A program made the translations under genes and the position numbers. The notes under the pieces were generated by a model. It did not search any database, was not told where the DNA came from, and saw only the letters and a program-made list of their open reading frames with translations. A stretch of DNA of 64,000 bases, taken from positions 26,387,162-26,451,161 of the forward strand of contig OU342637.1 of the NCBI GenBank assembly GCA_910589415.1, given 5' to 3'. This DNA is from Malachius bipustulatus (taxonomy: Eukaryota; Arthropoda; Insecta; Coleoptera; Melyridae). Below are positions 9,590-19,800 of the stretch, piece by piece. Every line of letters begins with the position of its first letter. The first letter of the stretch is position 1.

Positions 9590-12500
9590 ATGGAGGAGGA
9601 TGAAGTGGACGACATTTTTACTGAAGCCGCAAGGGTGCTGAATATAAAAATACCACCGTATTTGAGAAAAATGCTAACCATCAATGATTACAACGACAAA
9701 GGCCTACTGGCTGAAATAAAAGAAACAAATATATCAGATATAGAGACGTTTGCTCGAGATACATTACATGAAATTATTGATAAATCTGAGTATGCGCAAT
9801 ATTATGGAATTTTTAAAGATAAAGTGAGAAAATTCCAATTTTTAAGTTCTCATCGAGAAATTATTTTTAAGCTAAAGGAATACTGCAAGAGCAGTCATCA
9901 AACAGTTTCTAACGTGGTTTCTACTCAACTTTCTAACACCCCAAAACCAATCATTCAAACCTCCTCCACAAGAGTTCAAAGCCCTGGTATTAGTAAAAAC
10001 GGTGTTGCAGGAATAGCTTGTGTAGATACTAGTTTATCGGAAGAGAATGCTCACATTTCAAAAAATTTGAAAGCCTGGCTGAAATACAATCTACCTGAAT
10101 CTCAGTTAATTACACACGAATCAAAAATAAATGAGCTATCAGTTATATCAAAACTAGATAAAGATAGCAATCTAACGGCGTGCGTTACCTGTTTTATATG
10201 CAGAAGAACTGTAAAAGTGCAGAAGATTAGACGAAATCAGAACCAAAAATCGAGATGGTTGCTCGGAAATTTTCATAAACATGTGTTAACTCATAAAACA
10301 GCTAGTACCTCAGTTAGTACCTCGTTGAGTGCAACCGAGAGTACAAGCGAGAGTTCAACCGATTGCAAAAATGTAACTAACTTAAACGAACCAAATTCTA
10401 TTGGACCATTTGAAAAAATGAGAGCAACAACAATGACAACCTATTTTAAACCTCTGAAAAAGCCTACAGTGGACAAAACCTCTTTCTCCAGTCCAGGAGA
10501 TTTCTTATTTAAACCTAAGGTGGAATCACAACAACAAAAAAACTCGCAAAAAATTAATATACTGCAAGATATTTCCCTTCCCAACATTATAAATAAAAAA
10601 GCAGAAACCTTAGATAACACTGATAGAGAGCAATGCCAGAATGAAGACAAAACCCTCGAAAAAAACTGTGTTGGGTCATCAGAAATAATTGAAAATATGG
10701 ACCAAAGCGAATATGTCATCGAAAATTCGGACGATGTAAGGTTAGAAAAACATAATTTTGGCCAACCTTTAAGTCAAAACAAAAGTACCAAATGGTCCTC
10801 ACCCAAATACCAAAGACAAGAACGCCAAAGACGGGTTCGTGAAAGATTTGTACCGAATCAGCCATTGATTACAAATTATTACAAGGTCGTGGATGATATT
10901 GCTAGATTTATTCAAGATAACGAAACCTTAAAAAATACATTACTTGAAAATTGGGAGATTCAATGTAATGATGGTAACTGTTCGAAGCGAGGTTCGAACT
11001 CACCTGCCTTGGTTGAAAATGTGGAAAAAGTATTGACGATGTTAATGGACACTTCCATGCAAAATTCTCAACGTCCCAAAAACCAAAACAGTTACAATGA
11101 AGCAATCAAGCAGTTTGCATTGTACATTTATTTTATTGGAGGAAGACTGTTATACGAGACGTTGCATGCGAATTTACAGAACACCCTCCCATCAATAACA
11201 ACTTTATGTAGATTTATTAACAAAAAAAGCAGCAGACCACAAGAAGGATCTTTCCGTTTTAATGAACTAAACACGTTTTTAGAAGAACGCAATTTACCGA
11301 AGTATATATGGATTGGGGAAGATGCAACGAGAATAAATGGAAAAATTGAATACGACTCAAAGACAAACAATCTAATTGGATTCACATTACCACTGTCTAA
11401 CGGGCTTCCGCTAGTTGATTCATTCGAAGCGACCTCTGCCAAAAATATATTTGAGTTCTTCTTAAAAGAAAAAAAGGCAAATTATGCTTATGTTATTATG
11501 GCCCAACCTCTAGCGGAAAATGCACCTTCGTTTTGTTTAAGTATTTTCGGAACTGACAATAAGTTCACAGCTGACGATGTTTTAAAACGATGGGATGAAA
11601 TTGGAAAAATGGCTAGTAAATTTGGAATAACCATATTGGGATTTTCTGCCGATGGCGATAGCCGTCTATTAAAAGCTATGAAGATTAATACCCAGCTTCC
11701 TCCACCTCCAGTGAATAAATATGAAGATATCTCAGAGGACACCTCGGATGGAGACTCAGATTGGGATTCAGATGAGGATTCTGATGAAAGCTCACTTACG
11801 AAATTGAATAATTACCAAGAGAACACAATGTGGAAGTGGTTTAAAATGGATTCGAATTTCAAAAATGAATGTTTTGTACAAGATACGGTTCATATATTAA
11901 CTAAAATGAGGACGCGCCTTTTGAAACCGTCAATTGTACTACCACTGGGACAGTACGTTGCTTCGGCCACACATCTCAAACTGTTGGTTCAAGATTACTC
12001 CAAAGACAAACATAAGTTGACGATGTCCGATTTAAAACCAGAAGACAAGATGAATTTTGCCTCTGCAGAAAAAATGTGTTCTTCAGCTGTATTGGCTCTT
12101 ATTGCGAATATTCCAAGTAGTGAAGGCACTGCAGCTTTTTTAAAAGTAATGAGCTGTATTATTGAATCATTCTTGTCGAAGAACGTAGACGTAACACGCC
12201 GTATTTATTGCATTTGGTATGCCGTATTTTTTCTTCGAATTTGGAAATCATGGCTGAAAAGAAAGAAGTCGCTCTACACAGAAAAGGAAAACTTTTTATC
12301 GTCAAACTGCTATATGTGTGTGGAATTGAATGCGCATGCTTTAATAAAGCTATTAGAACGATTCATGACTGACAAAGAATTGAATAATGACATGTTTCTA
12401 CCATGGCTGTATGGCAGTCAAATGTGTGAAAAAATATTTCGAGCGACAAGGTCTCTCACCTCTACGTTTAGCACTGTTGTCAACTTCAGTATGCGAGATA

Positions 12501-14254
12501 TCCTATATCGTCTAAACAGAATAGAAATTCTCAACAACTTGACCCACGACTTAAGCGATACAGTAAAATTTCCAAGAGAAAAGAAAAGGAAACTTGTAAA
12601 TCAAGATCTGAACCAATTTCTATCAACAGATTCTAAGGACGATTTCAAAAACAAAATTGCAACTATTGTGGATTCTGCTTTAGAAGCCGCAATTTTAGAT
12701 ACGAGAAAACTTGGAATGAAGGTCAAGAAGGGATCGTATAACAGAGTTTCTATTTCGAAAAAGAAGGCAAAAAAGAATGTAAAGAAAAGGCAGAAGCCCG
12801 GACTGAAGAGTAAGAACCTCGGTAAGAACTTCACGCAAGAAAGTGCACCAAATAAGAAACGTGACATGACAGATGCAAGTTCAAGTCAAGCATACGACGA
12901 GGAAATAATTGAAGAAGACGAAGAGTATATCGACGATGAACATGCAATAATAAATGAAGAAAGCAACCAGAAGTTGACCCTTGACAGAATCGATGAGACA
13001 AGCGTAGCTATGGACACATATGATGATATATTCGAAATTTCTATTTTAAAAAACGCTGGAGAATCTTTATTATTGAAAGACTTTACTTACAAAGATACAG
13101 GAGACAAATTTTATGGCAAAGGACCTTTTGTGCGCATTTTAATAAAGGACAAAATATCTGTTGTAAAAAAAAGTTCCTTGTGCTGGCTGTTAAGCACAGA
13201 AAACGAAAGAGTCAGCTCTGATAGGTTAAGAAGATTCATTTGTGATAGTAAGGCTGCTATAGAAACGTCGATGAATCCCACAGTTGACCCCGTACTCAGA
13301 GTAGGTAAAAGAGAGCACTTGAGAATTGGTGACTGGTGCTTATTCTACGACAGTAGTCCCAAAAATACAAGAAGCAAAATTGTCAACCGAGAGACAAATT
13401 GCAATAAATCGAAATTTGAAGATTACATTTGTGGTCGAATTCTATACTTCAAAGGTCCTTCGAAAAAAAAACAACCCACTTCGATAAAATCGACAGACTA
13501 TGAAACACAATGCCTTTGTACTTGGTATACCGTTCAAAACGACGGCAAATTAATTCAGTCAACATCATTTCGGCATGAATTTTACGACGTCTCACATTAT
13601 AGGTTATCGATGCCAAATCCCTCTGTGATACCGAATGAAATGACTGATAGTATAGATTTGGTGCTGGAAGAACAAACCTTAAGTGACCTGAGAAGAGAAA
13701 TTGAGGACTGTTCTGAAGATCAAAGCTCCATAATTATTTCCAAACGCAAAAATTTCACAATCGACCACGATACAACTTTTACAGACAAGAGTGATACTGA
13801 CCAGGATGAGGACGCCTGGATAGCCGATGATTCTTCCGACGACGACTATGTGGAAGATTTCAATTCCTCCGAGGACATTCCAGTTGTTGAGAAGGCCGAT
13901 TCTCAAGCAGTCTCATGCGTAAATGAAAAAAACTCGGAAAAAGATTTCTCGAAAAATACGAGGAAAAATATTGATATCAAAGTCGAAAACTACTATGCCG
14001 TATTTTACGATGATTCGTGGTATATTGGCCGAGTTATCGAGATCATCAATGACTCTACTAGCAAAGTTAAGTTTTTGAAAGAAAATTTGAATCAGTTTAT
14101 TTGGCCGAAACACGATGACGTCCAGGAAGTTGAAAATATATATATATATTATGGTCCGATAATTTTACAGGGAGCTGGCCCATTTACTTTATTAGAATCT
14201 GCGAGAGCGTCAGTGATAAATATTTTCAAAGACATTAAACGAAAATATAAGTAG
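9590..14254 (+). CDS. Large putative transposase with zinc finger, D-D-E core and C-terminal reader-like modules
   Basis: The frame is open from 9563, but the Met at 9590 (MEEDEVDD) is preferred because a splice acceptor falls at 9576; this gives 1,554 residues. Residues 1-115 form a helical N-terminal region. A zinc finger follows with C198, C201, C204 and H229, H231, H235. A core domain contains WIGEDATRI (D578), GFSADGDSRL (D688 and D690) and GSQMCEKIFRATRS (E947). I propose these as the catalytic triad, with a large helical insertion before the E as in hAT and P transposases. After that come a lysine-rich stretch (about 1043-1090), an acidic patch, the motif SLCWLLSTENERVSSDRL, a BAH-like segment (about 1241-1345) and a C-terminal Tudor-like segment starting YYAVFYDDSWYIGRV (about 1465-1550). 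I recall similar uncharacterised proteins in cnidarians, fish and insects but no named family. The frame is intact and is the only large gene of the element. Confidence 0.8.
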   Translation: MEEDEVDDIFTEAARVLNIKIPPYLRKMLTINDYNDKGLLAEIKETNISDIETFARDTLHEIIDKSEYAQYYGIFKDKVRKFQFLSSHREIIFKLKEYCKSSHQTVSNVVSTQLSNTPKPIIQTSSTRVQSPGISKNGVAGIACVDTSLSEENAHISKNLKAWLKYNLPESQLITHESKINELSVISKLDKDSNLTACVTCFICRRTVKVQKIRRNQNQKSRWLLGNFHKHVLTHKTASTSVSTSLSATESTSESSTDCKNVTNLNEPNSIGPFEKMRATTMTTYFKPLKKPTVDKTSFSSPGDFLFKPKVESQQQKNSQKINILQDISLPNIINKKAETLDNTDREQCQNEDKTLEKNCVGSSEIIENMDQSEYVIENSDDVRLEKHNFGQPLSQNKSTKWSSPKYQRQERQRRVRERFVPNQPLITNYYKVVDDIARFIQDNETLKNTLLENWEIQCNDGNCSKRGSNSPALVENVEKVLTMLMDTSMQNSQRPKNQNSYNEAIKQFALYIYFIGGRLLYETLHANLQNTLPSITTLCRFINKKSSRPQEGSFRFNELNTFLEERNLPKYIWIGEDATRINGKIEYDSKTNNLIGFTLPLSNGLPLVDSFEATSAKNIFEFFLKEKKANYAYVIMAQPLAENAPSFCLSIFGTDNKFTADDVLKRWDEIGKMASKFGITILGFSADGDSRLLKAMKINTQLPPPPVNKYEDISEDTSDGDSDWDSDEDSDESSLTKLNNYQENTMWKWFKMDSNFKNECFVQDTVHILTKMRTRLLKPSIVLPLGQYVASATHLKLLVQDYSKDKHKLTMSDLKPEDKMNFASAEKMCSSAVLALIANIPSSEGTAAFLKVMSCIIESFLSKNVDVTRRIYCIWYAVFFLRIWKSWLKRKKSLYTEKENFLSSNCYMCVELNAHALIKLLERFMTDKELNNDMFLPWLYGSQMCEKIFRATRSLTSTFSTVVNFSMRDILYRLNRIEILNNLTHDLSDTVKFPREKKRKLVNQDLNQFLSTDSKDDFKNKIATIVDSALEAAILDTRKLGMKVKKGSYNRVSISKKKAKKNVKKRQKPGLKSKNLGKNFTQESAPNKKRDMTDASSSQAYDEEIIEEDEEYIDDEHAIINEESNQKLTLDRIDETSVAMDTYDDIFEISILKNAGESLLLKDFTYKDTGDKFYGKGPFVRILIKDKISVVKKSSLCWLLSTENERVSSDRLRRFICDSKAAIETSMNPTVDPVLRVGKREHLRIGDWCLFYDSSPKNTRSKIVNRETNCNKSKFEDYICGRILYFKGPSKKKQPTSIKSTDYETQCLCTWYTVQNDGKLIQSTSFRHEFYDVSHYRLSMPNPSVIPNEMTDSIDLVLEEQTLSDLRREIEDCSEDQSSIIISKRKNFTIDHDTTFTDKSDTDQDEDAWIADDSSDDDYVEDFNSSEDIPVVEKADSQAVSCVNEKNSEKDFSKNTRKNIDIKVENYYAVFYDDSWYIGRVIEIINDSTSKVKFLKENLNQFIWPKHDDVQEVENIYIYYGPIILQGAGPFTLLESARASVINIFKDIKRKYK

Positions 14255-14864
14255 CATGTTATTTATATTTAGTACAAAAGTCTATTGAAAAAGTTAAGAA
14301 TACTTATTTGTTATTTAATTTTAGAATAAGCCGGAATTTATTTTTTTCGTTTGGTATTAATAATAATTGTTCGAGGTATCGTTATATTTCTTAGGAGAAA
14401 CCAAGTAGTTTTTTTTTGTGTTTACTATTGATATAGTTTAGAATATTTGTTATTTTCTCCGTTATTTTATTAATTTTATATAGGTAGCAAACGAGGTAGC
14501 AACAATGTTTTTTAATTTTGCATAAATGAAGAATTCTATTGATTTAGTTACGAGTATATGTTATTTTATTAATTTTATATTAGTCAATATTTTTTTTGTT
14601 ATGAATTGTTATTTTTCCGTTATGAATTATTGTTATAATAAAACCCATTTTTATTTTCCATGAATGAAGAATCTATTGATTTAGTTACGAATATTTGCTA
14701 TTTTATTAATTTTATATTAGCCAATTTTTTTGTTATGAATTGTTATTGTTATATCAATTATTTATAATAAAACTCTTTTTTTATTTTGCATAAATGAAGT
14801 ATTTTATTTAAATTAATAACTTTTCCCCATCATCAAATATAAAAATTCAAGAACTGGAAATCAG
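14255..14864 (+). other. 3' untranslated and AT-rich tandem tail of the transposon gene
   Basis: The stretch is very AT-rich. A unit of about 137 bp containing TTGATTTAGTTACGA recurs at 14539 and 14676, with a weaker copy near 14424. AATAAA-type signals at about 14636 and 14767 could serve for polyadenylation. No coding frame is present. Confidence 0.6.
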
Positions 14865-15037
14865 ATGGAAGTATGTGGAAGTATGTGGAAGTTTGGTGGA
14901 AGTATGTGGAAGTATGTGGAAGTATGTGGAAGTAAGTGGAAGTATGTGGAAGTATATGTGGAAGTATGTGGAAGTAAGTGGAAGTATGTGGAAGTTTTGT
15001 GGAAGTATGGTGGAAGTTTTTTCAAATGTGGAAGTAG
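14865..15037 (+). repeat. Right subterminal GTGGAAGTAT array
   Basis: One ATGGAAGT and fifteen GTGGAAGT copies, mostly at 10-bp spacing, in the same orientation as the left array. The array ends with GTGGAAGTAGGTGTACA, the string that also sits next to the left inverted repeat. The two arrays are thus direct rather than mirrored copies. Open frames in either strand here (poly WKYVEV or YFHILPHTS) are products of the repeat. Confidence 0.9.
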
Positions 15038-15071
15038 GTGTACAAGATTTTTGCCGGCGGTTTACCCCTCG

Positions 15072-15079
15072 TGAAAAAA
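15072..15079. repeat. Right 8-bp target site duplication TGAAAAAA
   Basis: Exact copy of 7043-7050, directly outside the right terminal inverted repeat. Confidence 0.9.
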
Positions 15080-15994
15080 CAACTGCATAAAAATATGCCA
15101 CTAAAAATCTAAGCTGGAATAGTATTTGGTGAGACAATTTCTCGAATAAGAAGCTATTAAACCATATTAACAAGTGAACAATGCCAAAAATGTCTTCTAA
15201 AATGACGACATTTGTGAAATCAAATGAGTTTATTACCGTATGAGTGAAGTTATCAAACATGAGCGAGTTGATTTCGATAAACGAATGAAATGGTACAAAG
15301 TAAACGAATAAAACCGTTAAAGAACATTGTTGAATTCACCTATATAAGACATTACGACACACATTACATTACAATGCGGTAAACTTAAAACGAACCTCAA
15401 GGAACAAAATGAAGGAAGTTTTTAACAGACCAACACTAGGATTTGTGGCAAGAAGTAAGAAGTAAGAACACCCTCCAGGGATCTCTCATTCCACATAAAG
15501 CCAAGTCTTCTCTTGATATAAAACTACTGAAGTTCATACCTATAGTAAACGTTGTTGTTGACTTCGGAGTTTTAGCGGCTACAGTAGGAAATAGGTTCAG
15601 CCGCGAGCGGTGGCCGTTACGGCCTCTCCAGCAAACAACCAGATTACGTACATCGTGCTTTGTTGGTCCATTTCGGTTTATAGAGCAGAACTTAGCATCG
15701 GGGGAAGTTATCAAGACTATGTAAAGACCGATCCCGGTGATGAGGTGAGCGGTTAACATTGGCCAAACATCATTTCGTCCGATCCTGTTATTCAGGATTT
15801 AAGGACCTGTTTGTGTTTCCCGTATACCCAGGCGAGGATTGGGTTATTGCTAGATATGTGTGTAATACTTAGATAAAAAAAAATGGCAGGGAAATATCGA
15901 CATATTTCATAACGTTCATTTTGTCAACTCTTAATTTGATTTGATTATATTTACTAATTTATATGTAATACCTATATGTAGAAAGGGGCCCGAA
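15080..15994. other. No gene seen
   Basis: Unique-looking sequence. An open frame of about 93-107 codons on each strand near 15436-15759 has no recognisable domain and is probably chance. Confidence 0.45.
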
Positions 15995-16790
15995 TTTCGT
16001 AAAGAACGCGAGTTATCGTCTGTGGTTTGTCTGCACGGACCAAAGATTTCCCTAGCCCCAGAGAAAATAGTCAAGCAGGGTTATGTCATACGATTTCCCT
16101 GAATGATGATGAAAATCCCTAATTCCGGTGATGGCCAGTTGATGACGAAACCCTCTACCGTGGCACCGTCCTGTTAAAACCACATGTTTGTGTGATTGAT
16201 CCCGTCCATCCTAGGCCACAAGAAGTTTGTTATCATCATCCGATATCGGTCCCATTCTCAATAAGCGCAACTCCTGAGCATCTTCGAAGAAATAATGATT
16301 AGGACTAAACTCCACACCCACCAGTAACTTTTGAAGATTGTAGATGAACCTCATGAATCTTCCATGGATTTCCGTCACTTCAAGTTTGTCAATTTCCCTT
16401 GCTGATGAAACTGGCCCAACAGGAAATGAGCCTCATCATTAAAAAAAATTTTCCCAAAAGCAGGGTCAGTCCGAAAATGACCTGAAGCCCAATCAGAGCG
16501 CGAGGTTGTTTGGGGTCGTTGGGATTTAGTTCTTGTATGGATGAAGACCCAAGTCTCAACGCTTATTTCACAAAGTTGATGTCGCAGAAAGACCAAGCTC
16601 TTGACCTTTAATGTCACAAAGGGCAACAGAATTCTCCAACCATCTTGCGTATATCTGACGTAAAGGCACTGCTTTATAGGCCACCGACCCGGTTGTCCTG
16701 AATTTTTTGATTAAAATACAAATTGTGGACTTTGTAGGACAGCCATGAAGACCATAAAATTAACACGGTTCACGGACAGAGTGATATGCA
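15995..16790 (-). pseudogene. Decayed Tc1/mariner-superfamily transposase
   Basis: Three conserved blocks of an insect mariner-like transposase family are readable on the minus strand, but in different frames and broken by stops. Upstream is FGKIFFNDEAHFLLGQF (near 16440), which matches the first catalytic Asp block. Next is a trace of the second block, DGATCH-like, near 16170. Then comes YDITLLDYFLWG followed by SLVRADKPQTI (near 16020-16090), the third block. An N-terminal remnant resembling the helix-turn-helix and RILRKD region extends to about 16790. The gene is dead. No terminal repeats could be assigned. Confidence 0.75.
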
Positions 16791-17229
16791 TCAATTGACG
16801 TCCTAAAAGACTTCAACCTGATGAGTGGTGAGGCTTCTTCAGCGTGAGATTGTTCATTCAGGCTAAGAATTTCCAAGTCTCTGGTTCAATTCATGATCTA
16901 GCCACCACCAGCTAGAGGCCGGGAACTTAAACCTTGATCCTATCAAAATCCTGAAGTTTCTCAAGGAAACGGACCTGGAGAGGGTGCTTCACTAAAGGGA
17001 TTCCACACCAGGCGAAGCACAGTAGAGGGGATACAATAGATCTTTTAGGTCGCAGTAACTAGATCACCCTCAATATACAAATACAAAATTCAAGATCTAG
17101 CCAGACCTTCTTCGTCAAGAGTAAGCGCATTAGTATTTTTTGTATTTGAATTCTCTTATCTCTTAATTTAGATGTAGAAGAATCTGTAGATGTAGAAGAA
17201 TCAATAGAATATGGCATAATAAGCTGAGG
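16791..17229. other. No gene seen
   Basis: Sequence between the dead transposase and the minisatellite. It may include the outer part of the mariner-like element, but no terminal repeat was recognised. Confidence 0.4.
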
Positions 17230-18320
17230 AAGGAGGTATCGATTCGAATAAAGCCCAAAAGAACAAGAGGAGTGAAAGTTCTTAAAATGTGTTTCTCAGC
17301 CTTGAGGCTCAACTTTGAGATGAGAAGAGCTGTGGATGCAGATCTGTGCAATCAATCAGTGCGTTATCTATCCCCACCAACAAAGACATCTGATCTACTA
17401 CTGAATATAAGCAAAAAAGCAACCTCCTGGTTTGATGAGAAAAAACTGTGGGTGGTGACCTTCGCAGCCAACCAGTGCGTGCTCTAACTACACCAACAAG
17501 TCATCTATATCATCGACCATGCCCCTGAAGATGACCAAGAAAGCTGTCAAGAAAACGAATAAATCCCCAAAAAAAAACCTCCCGGGGTGAAAGTTCTTGA
17601 GAACTGTTTTCCAACTGCGAGGCTTGATGAGAACGAGCTCAATCTACACCAACAAGTCATCTACATCATCGACGATGTCATTGAAGGTAAGCACAAAAAA
17701 TGCCAATAAAATGAATAGAACCCAAAAGAACTAGAGGAGTGAAAGCTCTTGAGAACTGTATCTCAACCTCGAGGCTCGATGAGAAAGAGCTGTGGATGCA
17801 GACCTTTGCAATCCAGTGTGTGCTCTATCTACGCCAAGAAAGTCATCTGATCCATTGAAAATAAGCAAATAATCTGCAAAAAAAACGAATCAAGCCCAAA
17901 AGAACTCCAGGGATGAAAAGTCTTGAGAACTGTTTCTTAAACTCGAGGCTCCATGAGAAAGAGCTGTGGATGCAGACCTTTGTAATCAATCAGTGTGTGC
18001 TCTATCTACGCCAAGAAAGTCATCTGATCCATTGAAAATAAGCAAAAAATCTGCAAAAAAGAACCCGAATCAAGCCCAAAAGAATTCCAGGGGTGAAAAG
18101 TCTTGAGAGCTGTTTCTCAACCTCGGCTTCAACAGCTTTGAAGCCCAAAAGAACTCCAGGGGTGAAAGTTCTTGAGAGCTGTTTCTCAACCTCGGCTTCA
18201 ACAGCTTTGAAGCCAACCAGTGGTTGCTTTATCTATGTACAATTACACCAACAAGTCATCTAAATGAAGATAAGGAAAAATCTGCCAATAAAACGAATAA
18301 ATCCCCGAAGAAGTGCAGAG
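17230..18320 (+). repeat. Degenerate tandem repeat, unit about 174 bp
   Basis: A unit containing AAGCCCAAAAGAAC, GTGAAAG-TCTTGAGA and GAGCTGTGGATGCAGA recurs several times; the last motif is at 17327, 17787 and 17961 (174-bp spacing between the last two). Partial units lie in between. At 18060-18220 two shorter copies of about 90 bp follow one another almost unchanged, indicating recent local expansion. Confidence 0.75.
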
Positions 18321-19364
18321 GGAGAAGAAGACGGTCGACGATGATTTTTTATCTCCCCCAAATCCACGTTTAGTCAACGAGATCTTTCGCAGGATCGCTG
18401 CAGAGGCTTAAAGACTGAGCCACTATCGCAAATGGTCCATAACAATGGGAATCTAGTCTGCAGCAGACAGGAAGAACTGGAAGCTGCCAATAAAAGAACT
18501 AAAGCCGTCACAATTAATAAAGTTAGTACGAAGTCGGATAATTCATTTTGATAGTCGGTGCACTATCGTTAATAAATATTTAATGTGACAGAAAGACTTT
18601 AATACCGTGTACCTACGTCTTTATAAGACTATAAGAACGGTAGCAGAGAAAACACTTTTCCTGTTGCCTTTATAGTCTCCAGAACATTCGTTCCGATCCA
18701 AACTTTCTAGTACATTTCAAAGAGATTAACGAAGATGGACTGATTCGGCCTGTGTAAGAAAATGTTGAAATAATAATTATAAAATTAAGCTGTCACTTCC
18801 ATTCATAAACATCGTTAATTGAATTAATTTTCGGGCCTAACTTAATTAATTAGGAGCCCTCTATTTATAATAATAACAAAATTATCTGGAATATTAATTT
18901 GAAGTGTTTGAAATTTTCTAAACAAATTGCTGCGGGTGTTTAGTCAACTAATTTTACGAAGCCCGATTTTAAGACCGCGCCGAAAATATCGTCTGCCAGT
19001 GTATGCCGGATCCGAATTCCGAGCTGAAAACGTTATCAATGGAAAACGACACAGGGCTAATTAATTTGATTTAGGTGCAAAGTTGGAAAAGTTATTTAAG
19101 GTCTTGTACAGGGGAAAGTAAATAACCCGGCATGGCGTTTCTGGTCCAAACGGTGATGGGATATTACCGCAGTGACGCGAAACCGTTACAATAAGTTACT
19201 AGAGTTATGATCATTTTAAATGGCGGCACTAAAAATTTACCTTGTAATAATTGAATGGTAGAAAATGTTTAATTGTTTTGTTGATAAATAATGAAGCTTC
19301 TTGGGTAACAAGACAGCTCTGTATTTAAGCCGCGATGCAATACACTTTAAAAGATATGCTATTG
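18321..19364. other. No gene seen
   Basis: AT-rich sequence with no supported coding region or clear repeat. Confidence 0.45.
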
Positions 19365-19800
19365 CGTAGGTTCCCCCTCTAAGCGCTACGTTATCTGACA
19401 CAGCACGGATCTCTAACTGTCACTTTCCCATCCGGTCTGTAAGAAAAGCATTGAGTTTAGGAAAAATGGTGGTGTTCCATCATTTTTCCCATCAAGACCA
19501 AATAAATACAGCAAATGCTAGAGTGTGTTCGTAATCTTCAGCTAATGAACTGTTAGGATATTCATTGAAGAGATGCCGGCAGATTGAATCTGGATTAATT
19601 CCAGAAAAATTCTCACATAAATTCTTTATGCAATAAAATTATTAGTCTGATGATTTTATCCTGTTCTGATACTTATAATAAGGTAGTTATTAAAGAAGTG
19701 ATAATACTTCATACAAACTGCCTTGATAAAAGAGCGCATTTAGGTATCTAAAATTTAATAAACACTTGAAGAAATATGAGATCCGGTGACGTCATAACTG
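19365..19800 (+). repeat. Dispersed repeat, copy 1 of a direct pair
   Basis: About 440 bp that recurs in the same orientation at 21730-22165. Shared blocks include GATCTCTAAC-GTCA, ATCCTGTTCTGATACTTA, ACTGCCTTGATAAAAGAGCG and AACACTTGAAGAAA. The copies differ at many positions and have small indels. No coding frame is conserved. Confidence 0.75.

Larger units (their letters stand above)
7051..15071 (+). mobile_element. Complete 8,021-bp DNA transposon, superfamily not recognised
   Basis: The element is bounded by a 15-bp terminal inverted repeat, CGAGGGGTAAACCGC (7051-7065), with its exact reverse complement at 15057-15071. It is flanked by the 8-bp duplication TGAAAAAA. Inside each end is an array of the 10-bp unit GTGGAAGTAT, in the same orientation at both ends. 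The centre carries one gene (CDS 9590-14254) and its leader intron. An 8-bp duplication is known for hAT, P, KDZ/Zisupton and some other superfamilies. The target does not fit the hAT nTnnnnAn preference, and the termini do not begin with the CAG typical of hAT. The ends and the coding frame are all intact, suggesting a recent and perhaps autonomous insertion. Confidence 0.88.

Noticed and set aside
10441..14113. Minus-strand open frames across the transposon gene
   Set aside because: Shadows of the 1,554-codon plus-strand gene.
7051..15071. Assignment of the 8-kb element to hAT on the basis of its 8-bp duplication
   Set aside because: Ends lack CAG, the target does not fit nTnnnnAn, and the protein lacks motifs I know from hAT transposases.
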